From an uncultured Eubacterium sp. (GTDB lineage: Bacteria > Bacillota > Clostridia > Lachnospirales > CAG-274): 64,000 nt of DNA. A model generated the notes under the pieces. It was not told where the DNA came from. It ran no database searches and saw only the letters and a program-made list of their open reading frames with translations. Shown here piece by piece: positions 44,951-52,844 of the stretch. Positions within the stretch are counted from its first letter, which is position 1. Every line of letters starts with the position of its first letter. The DNA lies in assembly GCA_900545305.1 (NCBI GenBank), contig UQYD01000001.1, positions 62,001-126,000 on the forward strand. The letters run 5' to 3'. The position numbers and the translations under genes are program-made.

Positions 44951-45016
44951 TGTTGCAAATGATAGAATATAGTGATAACATTTAAGATAATGTTATTTAA
45001 AAGTGAGGGGATAGTA

Positions 45017-46546
45017 TTGGTAGCTAAAATTTATTCATCTGGTCTTATGGGGGTAAATGGTTACACAGTTGAGGTTGAGGTAGATACAAGTCAAGGTTTG
45101 CCTAGCTTTGAAACTGTTGGACTTCCAGACAGTGCTGTGAAAGAGTCTAAAGAAAGAGTAAGGACAGCGATTAAAAATTCAGGCTATACTTTCCCCGTAA
45201 AGAAAATTACAGTAAATCTTGCACCGGCAAATACAAGAAAAGAAGGTCCGGCCTATGATTTGCCTATAGCTTTAGGTATATTGAGTACCATAGGCATTAT
45301 CAAATGTAAGGATATTAGTGATAGTATTTTTATAGGAGAGTTATCCCTTGATGGCAGAGTAAAGGCTGTTGACGGAGTTTTGCCTATGGTACTTTCTGCA
45401 AGGGACAACGGCTTTAAAAGATGTTTTGTTCCTTGTGAAAATGCCGATGAAGCTGCTTTGGTAAATGATATTTCGGTATATCCGGTCAGTTCAGTATCAC
45501 AGCTTGTAGATTACTTTAATGGTAAAATTAGAATTGAACCTAGAATCGTTGATATAGAGGCATTTTTTAATAATAAAGAACAGGAAACAAATGACTTTGC
45601 TGATGTAAAAGGTCAGGAAAACGTAAAAAGAGCTTTAGAGATTGCTGCTGCCGGTATGCACAATGTACTTATGATAGGACCTCCCGGTTCTGGTAAGACA
45701 ATGATGGCAAAAAGACTTCCTACTATATTACCGGACTTATCTATGGAAGAAAGTCTTGAAATTACAAAAATATATTCAGTAGCCGGTCTTTTGAGAAACA
45801 GAGATGCTCTCTTTACAAAACGTCCCTTTAGAGCACCTCACCATACTATTTCCGGTTCAGCAATGGTAGGTGGAGGTAGAATACCAAAACCAGGTGAAGT
45901 AAGTCTTTCTCATAATGGCGTTTTGTTTTTAGATGAATTACCGGAATTTAGAAGAAATGTTTTGGAAGAATTAAGACAGCCTTTGGAGGACTGTAAGGTT
46001 ACTATTTCAAGAGTTAATGGTACAATGACATATCCGGCAAACCTTATGCTTGTGGCATCAATGAACCCTTGTCCTTGTGGCTATTATGGATATTCTGATA
46101 AATGCACTTGTTCTCCTAGTCAGATTAAAAGATATATGGGAAAAATCAGTGGACCTTTGTTGGACAGAATTGATATTCAAATAGAGGCATCAGCTGTAGA
46201 ATATTCGGATTTGGAAAGTAAGGAAGCTGGCACAAGTTCGTCAGAAATAAAAGAGAGAGTTATAAAAGCTCAAAAGATACAGCTTGAAAGATATAAAAAT
46301 GATAATATTTTCTTTAACTCACAACTTTCAGCGCCTTTGATTGAAAAATATTGTGCTTTGGGCGAAAGTGAAAAACAAATGATGAAAACAGCTTTTGACA
46401 GACTTAATTTTAGTGCAAGAGCATACCATAAATTACTAAAAATAGCCAGAACTATTGCAGATTTAGATAGTAGTGAAAATATAGAAATTAGGCACATAGC
46501 TGAAGCCTTGCAACTTAGAAATCTGGATAGAGTTACTCTACATTAG
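45017..46546 (+). CDS. comM: YifB/ComM-family Mg-chelatase-like AAA+ ATPase
   Basis: A 509-residue hexameric helicase that promotes branch migration in natural transformation in some bacteria. It has the N-terminal ChlI-like domain (IYSSGLMGVNGYTVEVEVD, PSFETVGLPDSAVKES), Walker A GPPGSGKTMMAKRLP, Walker B VLFLDELPEF and the Cys-rich CPCGYYGYSDKCTCSP near residue 350, then ISGPLLDRIDIQI. I start at TTG 45017, seven bases after GAGGGG; the upstream reading lacks a ribosome site. dprA follows within 11 bases, a conserved comM-dprA-topA order. Confidence 0.94.
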   Translation: MVAKIYSSGLMGVNGYTVEVEVDTSQGLPSFETVGLPDSAVKESKERVRTAIKNSGYTFPVKKITVNLAPANTRKEGPAYDLPIALGILSTIGIIKCKDISDSIFIGELSLDGRVKAVDGVLPMVLSARDNGFKRCFVPCENADEAALVNDISVYPVSSVSQLVDYFNGKIRIEPRIVDIEAFFNNKEQETNDFADVKGQENVKRALEIAAAGMHNVLMIGPPGSGKTMMAKRLPTILPDLSMEESLEITKIYSVAGLLRNRDALFTKRPFRAPHHTISGSAMVGGGRIPKPGEVSLSHNGVLFLDELPEFRRNVLEELRQPLEDCKVTISRVNGTMTYPANLMLVASMNPCPCGYYGYSDKCTCSPSQIKRYMGKISGPLLDRIDIQIEASAVEYSDLESKEAGTSSSEIKERVIKAQKIQLERYKNDNIFFNSQLSAPLIEKYCALGESEKQMMKTAFDRLNFSARAYHKLLKIARTIADLDSSENIEIRHIAEALQLRNLDRVTLH

Positions 46547-46557
46547 GAGTGATTTAT

Positions 46558-47664
46558 ATGAATTGTGATAATAAATACATAATGTGGTTGTCTTCACTTA
46601 ATAATATAAAATTGTCTATAAGGAGAAAGTTGCTTGATTACTTTGGCAGTGGAGAGGAATTGTGGCTGGCAAATAGCAAAGATTTAAAATATTCTGAAAT
46701 TTTAAATACTGCAACAATAGAAAAAATAGTAGCCAGTAGATATAAATATTCTGCCGATGAAGAACTGGAAAAATTAAACCATATCAATGCTAAATTCTAT
46801 ACAGAAGATGATGAAGAATATCCTGAAAAATTAAAGTATATTCCAGATGCACCTTTGGGTATATATGTAAGAGGAAATGTAGTTCCTGAACATAGAACAA
46901 GTGTAGCCGTTGTAGGCTCAAGGCGAATTACAGACTATGGTGCTATGTGTTGTGAAAAGTTTTCAAGAGAACTGGCACAAAATGGAGTTTGTGTTGTAAG
47001 TGGACTTGCAATGGGTACAGATGCCGTAGCTCATAGTAGTTGTTTAAAAGGTGGAGGTATTACCTTTGCTGTTTTAGGTACCGGTGTTGACACTATTTAT
47101 CCGGCTTGTAATACCAATTTAGCAGATAAAGTTATGGAAAAAGGCTGTTTAATAAGTGAATTTCCACTAGGAACAAAGGCTTTTCCTGCAAATTTCCCAA
47201 TAAGAAATAGGATTATAAGTGGTATGTGCGATGTTACGGTCGTTATTGAAGCTGATGAAAAAAGTGGCACAATGATAACAGCTAATCACGCATTGGAACA
47301 GGGCAGGACAGTTATGGCACTTCCGGGAAATATTACAAGTCGCCTTAGCAGAGGAACTAACAATTTAATAAGACTTGGAGCAACCGCTGTTACAAAAACA
47401 GAGGATATTTTAGAGGAATTGGACATAACAATACAAAGTGAAAATACAAAAGAAAATATTAAAAATTCAGGAAAAATTATAAATGGGCTTGCACCAAATG
47501 AAAAATTGGTTTATGATTGTATGGATTATGAACCAATTACGATTGATGAAATAATAGAGAAGATTAATTTGAATATACAGGACGTGTCTTGTGCATTGAC
47601 TATGTTGGAAGTTCAAGGGCTGATACAAAAAATGTCAGGACAGAAATATGCAAAAGTTCTGTAG
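46558..47664 (+). CDS. dprA: DNA-processing protein DprA (Smf)
   Basis: A 368-residue protein that loads RecA on incoming single-stranded DNA during transformation. The Rossmann core has VAVVGSRRITDYG, VVSGLAMGTDAVAHSSCL, FAVLGTGVDTIYP, LISEFPLGTKAFPANFPIRNRIISG and the GTMITANHALEQGRTVMALPG run; the C-terminal winged helix covers ~300-368. The ATG at 46558 has AGGAGTG at ideal distance, overlapping the comM stop. topA follows 11 bases later. Other competence genes are not in the window. Confidence 0.96.
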   Translation: MNCDNKYIMWLSSLNNIKLSIRRKLLDYFGSGEELWLANSKDLKYSEILNTATIEKIVASRYKYSADEELEKLNHINAKFYTEDDEEYPEKLKYIPDAPLGIYVRGNVVPEHRTSVAVVGSRRITDYGAMCCEKFSRELAQNGVCVVSGLAMGTDAVAHSSCLKGGGITFAVLGTGVDTIYPACNTNLADKVMEKGCLISEFPLGTKAFPANFPIRNRIISGMCDVTVVIEADEKSGTMITANHALEQGRTVMALPGNITSRLSRGTNNLIRLGATAVTKTEDILEELDITIQSENTKENIKNSGKIINGLAPNEKLVYDCMDYEPITIDEIIEKINLNIQDVSCALTMLEVQGLIQKMSGQKYAKVL

Positions 47665-47675
47665 GAGGATGTATA

Positions 47676-49766
47676 ATGAGTGCGAAAAAATATCTGGTTA
47701 TTGTGGAGTCACCAGAAAAATCAAAGAATATACATGGCTTTTTAGGCTCTAACTATAAAGTAATTGCTACCAAAGGCCACGTTAGGGACTTACCTAAAAG
47801 TGAACTTGGTATTGATATAGAAAACGATTTTGAACCTAAATACATTACTATACGAGGAAAAGGGGAAATATTGGCACAACTTCGTAAAGAAGTTAAAAAA
47901 GCTGATAAGGTTTATTTGGCAACTGACCCTGACCGTGAGGGAGAGGCAATTAGTTGGCATTTATTGTATGCCTTAAAACTTGACCCAGAAAAGACAGCTA
48001 GAGTTACATTTAACGAAATTACAAAAGATGTAGTTAAAAAGTCTATAAAAGAAGCAAGAGAAATTGATATGGACTTAGTTAATGCACAGCAAGCTAGACG
48101 AGAATTAGATAGAATAGTAGGTTATAAAATTAGTCCACTTCTTTGGAAGAAGGTAAAGAAGGGGCTTAGTGCCGGTAGAGTACAGTCTGTTGCCCTTAAA
48201 CTTATTTGTGAAAGAGAAGAAGAAATAGAAAACTTTGTTCCACAGGAATATTGGTCTATTGATTCTGTATTTAAGACAGCAAAGGGTAAGAAGTTTTCTG
48301 CTAAGTTTTATGGAGATAAGAATGGCAAGGTTGAATTAAATACAAAGGAAGAAACAGATAAAATTCTTAATGCCGTTGAAAATGCTGACTTTACTGTAGA
48401 AAAGGTAAAGAAAAGTGTTAGAGCTAAGAATGCTCCAGCACCATTTACTACAAGTACAATGCAACAGGAAGCATCAAAACTTTTAGGCTTTGCTCCTCAA
48501 AAGACAATGAGAATTGCCCAGCAACTTTATGAAGGTATTGATATTGAAGGTGAAGGTACAGTAGGTTTGGTATCTTATATCAGAACTGACTCTGTAAGAA
48601 TTTCTGATGAGGCTTATGAACAGGCCAAAGAAGTTGTTTCAAAACGCTATGGCGAAGAATATCTTAGAGAAAAGAAACAGTATAAGACTGATAGTTCAGC
48701 ACAGGATGCTCACGAAGCTATTAGACCTACAGTAGCACAGAGATACCCTGATTCTATAAAGGAAAGCCTTAGTCGTGACCAGTATAAGCTCTATAAACTT
48801 ATTTGGGAAAGATTTATGGCCAGTCAGATGATGCCGGCAAAATATGCAACTGTAAGTGCAGATATTGGTGCAAATGACTATATTTTTAGAGCAACTGGTT
48901 CAACACTTATGTTTGACGGTTATTTAGCTGTATATAAAAAGAATGAAGAATTAGACGATGAAAAGGCTATGCCTGAAATACAGGAAAATGATACTGTAGT
49001 ACCAGTTACTATTGAGGGCAATCAGCATTTCACACAGCCACCTGCAAGATATTCAGAGGCATTACTTATTAAAACACTTGATGATATAAAGGTAGGTAGA
49101 CCATCAACTCTTGCTCCGACTATTGCAACAATTCTTGCTAGAAATTATGTTACAAAAGAAAAGAAACTTTTGTATTCAACAGAATTAGGCGAAATTGTAA
49201 ACGAAATTCTTACAAAGAACTTTGAACCAATTATCAATGCTGAATTTACAGCAGATATGGAAAATACTCTTGATATGGTTGCTGACGGCAAAATGGAATG
49301 GAAGCAGGTATTGAGAGATTTCTATCCTTTACTTGCTGAACTTTTAGCAGAGGCAGAGGCAAAAGTTGAAAATGTTGAAATTCAAGACGAGGTTACAGAC
49401 GTTATCTGTGAAGAATGTGGCAGAAATATGGTTGTTAAATACGGCAAGTATGGTAAGTTCCTTGCCTGCCCAGGTTTCCCAGAATGTAGAAATACAAAAC
49501 CTCTTTTTGAAGAAGCTGGCGTAAATTGTCCAATTTGTGGTGGTAAAGTTTTAATTAAGAAGACTAAAAAAGGTAGAAAATATTTTGGTTGTGAACATAA
49601 TCCGGAATGTAGTATGATTTCTTGGTATAAGCCAACCGGTGAAATTTGTCCAGAGTGTGGCGATGTACTTGTAGTAAAGGGTACAAAGACTAAGAGAGTG
49701 GCTTGTAATAATCCGGAATGTAATTTTACTAAGGACTATGTAGAAAAAGAAAATGAAGAAGAATAA
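47676..49766 (+). CDS. topA: DNA topoisomerase I
   Basis: A 696-residue type IA topoisomerase that relaxes negative supercoils. The Toprim domain begins IVESPEKSKNI and continues ATDPDREGEAISWH; the active-site Tyr is in YIRTDSVRIS (~residue 300). Three C-terminal four-Cys zinc modules are visible (CEECGRNMVVKYGKYGKFL..., CPICGGKVLIKKTKKG..., CPECGDVLVVKGTKTKR...). I start at ATG 47676, behind TAGGAGG; a longer in-frame reading overlaps dprA. Confidence 0.97.
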   Translation: MSAKKYLVIVESPEKSKNIHGFLGSNYKVIATKGHVRDLPKSELGIDIENDFEPKYITIRGKGEILAQLRKEVKKADKVYLATDPDREGEAISWHLLYALKLDPEKTARVTFNEITKDVVKKSIKEAREIDMDLVNAQQARRELDRIVGYKISPLLWKKVKKGLSAGRVQSVALKLICEREEEIENFVPQEYWSIDSVFKTAKGKKFSAKFYGDKNGKVELNTKEETDKILNAVENADFTVEKVKKSVRAKNAPAPFTTSTMQQEASKLLGFAPQKTMRIAQQLYEGIDIEGEGTVGLVSYIRTDSVRISDEAYEQAKEVVSKRYGEEYLREKKQYKTDSSAQDAHEAIRPTVAQRYPDSIKESLSRDQYKLYKLIWERFMASQMMPAKYATVSADIGANDYIFRATGSTLMFDGYLAVYKKNEELDDEKAMPEIQENDTVVPVTIEGNQHFTQPPARYSEALLIKTLDDIKVGRPSTLAPTIATILARNYVTKEKKLLYSTELGEIVNEILTKNFEPIINAEFTADMENTLDMVADGKMEWKQVLRDFYPLLAELLAEAEAKVENVEIQDEVTDVICEECGRNMVVKYGKYGKFLACPGFPECRNTKPLFEEAGVNCPICGGKVLIKKTKKGRKYFGCEHNPECSMISWYKPTGEICPECGDVLVVKGTKTKRVACNNPECNFTKDYVEKENEEE

Positions 49767-49782
49767 ATACTTTATTATGAAT

Positions 49783-49805
49783 CCCGTTTGCATTATGTAA
49801 ACGGG
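49783..49805. repeat. Hairpin after topA, possible weak terminator
   Basis: CCCGTTT (49783-49789) and AAACGGG (49799-49805) form a 7-bp stem but no T-run follows, so termination is doubtful. Confidence 0.45.
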
Positions 49806-49835
49806 ACGCATAATATAAGGTGAAGGAGGGCGTAT

Positions 49836-50300
49836 ATGGCAGAATTGGTTTTATATCGTAGAAGATTTATACCTGATGAAAAGATTTTATTAAAAGATGA
49901 TAAGGTTGTATCTGTTTCAGATGATGCCATAGTAACAAAATGGGAAGTGTTGACAAAACGCCATGATTTTACTCATGGTATGTCTTGTTATTATATAAAA
50001 GAGGGCTTTAAGGTTAGTAAATTCCTTGATGACAACGATAATATTGTTTATTGGTATTGTGATATAATTGAAACTGAAAAAGACGGTAATACATATACTT
50101 TTAATGATTTGTTGGCAGATGTTATAATACACAATGATGGCAAAGTGGAAGTAGTAGACGTTGATGAAATAGGTCGTGCTTTAGAAGAAAATATTTTACC
50201 AACAGAATTAATTGCAAAGGCACTTTATCGTTTAGATAAATTATTGAGAATAATATATTCTGGCGAATTTGAAAAATATCAAGCACCGTTAAACAATTAA
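49836..50300 (+). CDS. DUF402-like protein (FomD-type fold)
   Basis: A 154-residue protein that looks like the DUF402/FomD family: RRRFIPDEKILL at the start, the central WYCDIIETEKDGNTYTFNDLLADVII with the acidic metal or phosphate-binding residues, and the DVDEIGRALEENIL tail. Family members include nucleoside-diphosphate phosphatases such as YjjG/YgaC-like proteins, but the substrate here is unproven. It has a very strong AAGGAGGG site and begins the radC group. Confidence 0.7.
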   Translation: MAELVLYRRRFIPDEKILLKDDKVVSVSDDAIVTKWEVLTKRHDFTHGMSCYYIKEGFKVSKFLDDNDNIVYWYCDIIETEKDGNTYTFNDLLADVIIHNDGKVEVVDVDEIGRALEENILPTELIAKALYRLDKLLRIIYSGEFEKYQAPLNN

Positions 50301-50313
50301 TAGAGGTCCATAA

Positions 50314-51054
50314 ATGGATGAGAAAGAAAAGAAACCTAAAAAGAAAAATATACATAGTGGTCATAGACATAGAGTAAGGCAAAGATTTTTGAAGGAAAAT
50401 TCCTTAGAAAGTTTTGAAGAATATCAAATTGTGGAATTACTTTTGTTTTACGCATATCCTATGAAAGATACTAATGAAATGGCACATAAATTGTTAGATA
50501 CCTATGGCTCATTTCATAATCTGTTGGCAGCAGGTGCCGATGATTTAATGGCTAGGGGTAATTTAACAGAGGGTGCAGCTGTTTTAATATCTATGTTGCC
50601 TCATATTGCAAGGCGTTATGAAAATAGCTTTTATTCTAAGAAAGAACAAATTGATACTTTTGCAAGGGCATCAGCATATTTGACTACACTATTGTCGGCT
50701 AGACCTTTTGAAAGTTTTGTGCTTTTATGTTTAGATATTAATAAGCGACTGATAAATTATATTTATATAAGTGATGGTACTACAGACGGTACAAAAGTGT
50801 ATATTGATAAAGTAGTCGAAAAAGCATTGATAAATAAAGCTAAATTTGTTATAATAGGTCATAATCATCCATCAGGTAATAGAGAAATGTCTAATGCTGA
50901 TTATGTTGCCACTACTGCTATTATTAGAAGTCTTGAACCATTAGGTATAAAAGTTTTGGACCACATCATTGTTTGTGATAAAAACTGGAAGAATAATTTT
51001 AGCTTTGCCAAGGAAAAATATTTTGGTCTAAAATACAACATATCTGCTGATTAG
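50314..51054 (+). CDS. radC: RadC-family protein
   Basis: A 246-residue RadC protein with an N-terminal UPF0758 helix-hairpin-helix region (~20-100) and a C-terminal JAB/MPN metalloprotease-like domain: HNHPSGNREMSNAD carries the zinc ligands, and KVLDHIIVCD follows. Despite the name its role in DNA repair is doubtful. The usual final GES motif is replaced by a SFAKEKYFGLK ending. It lies 13 bases after the DUF402-like gene and 11 before the PspC gene. Confidence 0.92.
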   Translation: MDEKEKKPKKKNIHSGHRHRVRQRFLKENSLESFEEYQIVELLLFYAYPMKDTNEMAHKLLDTYGSFHNLLAAGADDLMARGNLTEGAAVLISMLPHIARRYENSFYSKKEQIDTFARASAYLTTLLSARPFESFVLLCLDINKRLINYIYISDGTTDGTKVYIDKVVEKALINKAKFVIIGHNHPSGNREMSNADYVATTAIIRSLEPLGIKVLDHIIVCDKNWKNNFSFAKEKYFGLKYNISAD

Positions 51055-51065
51055 GAGGTAATATT

Positions 51066-51257
51066 ATGAAAAAATTATATAAAATCAGAAGTGAAGCTGT
51101 TGTAGGTGGCGTTTGTGCGGGTATCGCAGAATATTTTAATATTGATAAAACTGTTGTAAGAGTGGCTTTTGCTCTTATCAGTTTAATGAGTGGTGTATTC
51201 TTAGGTGTAGTTTTTTATATTGTTTGTATGATGGTTATGCCTGATAAAGATATATAA
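51066..51257 (+). CDS. PspC-domain membrane protein
   Basis: A 63-residue protein consisting of a single PspC domain: LYKIRSEAVVGGVCAGIAEYFNIDKTV, then one TM segment (FALISLMSGVFLGVVFYIVCMM) and the conserved MPD end. PspC domains are linked to envelope stress. The strong AGGAGG site is shared with the radC end. glyQS starts 21 bases later, so it might be transcribed with it. Confidence 0.9.
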   Translation: MKKLYKIRSEAVVGGVCAGIAEYFNIDKTVVRVAFALISLMSGVFLGVVFYIVCMMVMPDKDI

Positions 51258-51278
51258 TTGTTATTTAGGAGGATTACA

Positions 51279-52661
51279 ATGGAAAAGTCAATGGAAAAAG
51301 TTGTTGCACTTGCTAAAAACAGAGGTTTTGTTTATCCTGGTTCTGAAATCTATGGTGGTTTAGCAAATACATGGGACTATGGTCCTTTAGGTGTTGAACT
51401 TAAAAATAATGTAAAAAAAGCTTGGTGGAAGAAGTTTGTTCAGGAAAGCCCTTACAATGTAGGTGTTGACTGTGCAATTCTTATGAACCCAGAAGTATGG
51501 GTAGCTAGTGGTCACGTTGGTGGCTTTAGTGACCCTCTTATGGACTGTAAGGAATGTCACGAAAGATTTAGAGCTGATAATATCATTGACGATTTTATGA
51601 AAGATAATGGTATTGAAGGATCAGCTGATGGTATGACAGAAGCTGAAATGCAGGCTTATATTGACGAACACAATATTCCTTGCCCTAGCTGTGGTGCTCA
51701 TAACTTTACTGGCATTAGACAGTTTAACCTTATGTTCAAGACTCACGCTGGTGTTACAGAAGATAGCAAGAATGTTGTTTACCTTCGTCCAGAAACTGCA
51801 CAGGGTATTTTCGTAAACTTTAAAAATGTTCAGAGAACAACAAGAAAGAAAATTCCTTTCGGTATTGCTCAGGTTGGTAAGTCATTCAGAAATGAAATTA
51901 CACCTGGTAACTTCACTTTCAGAACTAGAGAATTTGAACAGATGGAACTTGAATTCTTCTGTAAGCCAGGTACTGAAATTGAATGGTTCAACTACTGGAA
52001 AGAATATTGCAGAAATTGGCTTTTAAGCCTTAACGTAGACGAAAAGAATATTGTTCTTCGTGACCACGAACAGGCTGAACTTGCTCATTATTCAAATGCT
52101 ACAACAGATATTGAATATATGTTCCCATTTGGTAAGGGTGAACTTTGGGGTGTTGCATCAAGAACTGACTTCGACCTTAAGGCTCATGCTGAACATTCTG
52201 GCGAAGCTATGGACTACTTTGACCCAACTACAAATGAAAAGTATGTTCCATATTGTATTGAACCATCTTTAGGTGCAGATAGAGTTACTCTTGCTTTCCT
52301 TTGTGAAGCATATGATGAAGAAGAAATTGGCGAAGGTGATGTAAGAACTGTATTACATTTCCACCCAGCACTTGCTCCTTTCAAGGCTGCTGTATTACCT
52401 CTTTCTAAGAAGCTTTCTGAAGAAGCTAGCGAAGTATTTGCAGAACTTAGTAAGTACTTTAGATGCGATTTTGATGATGCACAGGGTATTGGTAAGAGAT
52501 ACCGTCGTCAGGACGAAATTGGTACTCCATACTGTATTACATATGACTTTGATTCTAAGGAAGACGGTTGCGTAACTGTTCGTGATAGAGATACTATGGA
52601 ACAGGAAAGAATTAAGATTTCTGAATTAAAGGATTACATTCTCAAGAAAATTGAATTTTAA
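51279..52661 (+). CDS. glyQS: Glycyl-tRNA synthetase (dimeric class II)
   Basis: A 460-residue synthetase of the single-chain dimeric (alpha2) type, not the GlyQ/GlyS heterotetramer. Class II motif 2 appears in [31 protein letters not shown], and motif 3 lies around [14 protein letters not shown]. The N-terminal [22 protein letters not shown] and the Cys-containing insert (CPSCGAH) fit. Codon use marks it as highly expressed. I start at ATG 51279, nine bases after AGGAGG. I found no T-box leader in the 21-base gap. Confidence 0.96.
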   Translation: MEKSMEKVVALAKNRGFVYPGSEIYGGLANTWDYGPLGVELKNNVKKAWWKKFVQESPYNVGVDCAILMNPEVWVASGHVGGFSDPLMDCKECHERFRADNIIDDFMKDNGIEGSADGMTEAEMQAYIDEHNIPCPSCGAHNFTGIRQFNLMFKTHAGVTEDSKNVVYLRPETAQGIFVNFKNVQRTTRKKIPFGIAQVGKSFRNEITPGNFTFRTREFEQMELEFFCKPGTEIEWFNYWKEYCRNWLLSLNVDEKNIVLRDHEQAELAHYSNATTDIEYMFPFGKGELWGVASRTDFDLKAHAEHSGEAMDYFDPTTNEKYVPYCIEPSLGADRVTLAFLCEAYDEEEIGEGDVRTVLHFHPALAPFKAAVLPLSKKLSEEASEVFAELSKYFRCDFDDAQGIGKRYRRQDEIGTPYCITYDFDSKEDGCVTVRDRDTMEQERIKISELKDYILKKIEF

Positions 52662-52678
52662 TTATACTTTTTAAGATA

Positions 52679-52711
52679 AGGTGCATTGATTTTGTGTCAA
52701 TGCACCTTTTT
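52679..52711 (+). terminator. Intrinsic terminator of glyQS
   Basis: Perfect 11-bp stem (52679-52689 with 52697-52707), then TTTTT. Confidence 0.9.
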
Positions 52712-52756
52712 GCAAATATTTTGTTTTAAGTCTTGTAATTGTTTACAAAAATAGTA

Positions 52757-52784
52757 TTGCAAAACTGGTGAAATATGGTATAAT
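52757..52784 (+). promoter_or_regulatory. Sigma-A promoter of ppdK
   Basis: TTGCAA (52757-52762), 16 bases, TATAAT (52779-52784). About 55 bases of leader precede the ppdK AGGAGGCGG site. Confidence 0.7.
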
Positions 52785-52844
52785 AGTTGTAAGATAACTG
52801 AATTTAATTGGCAATTTGCACAATTAATATAGGAGGCGGTTGAA

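Noticed and set aside
51258..51279. A T-box or other leader regulating glyQS
   Set aside because: The gap from the PspC gene is only 21 bases, with no room for a T-box.
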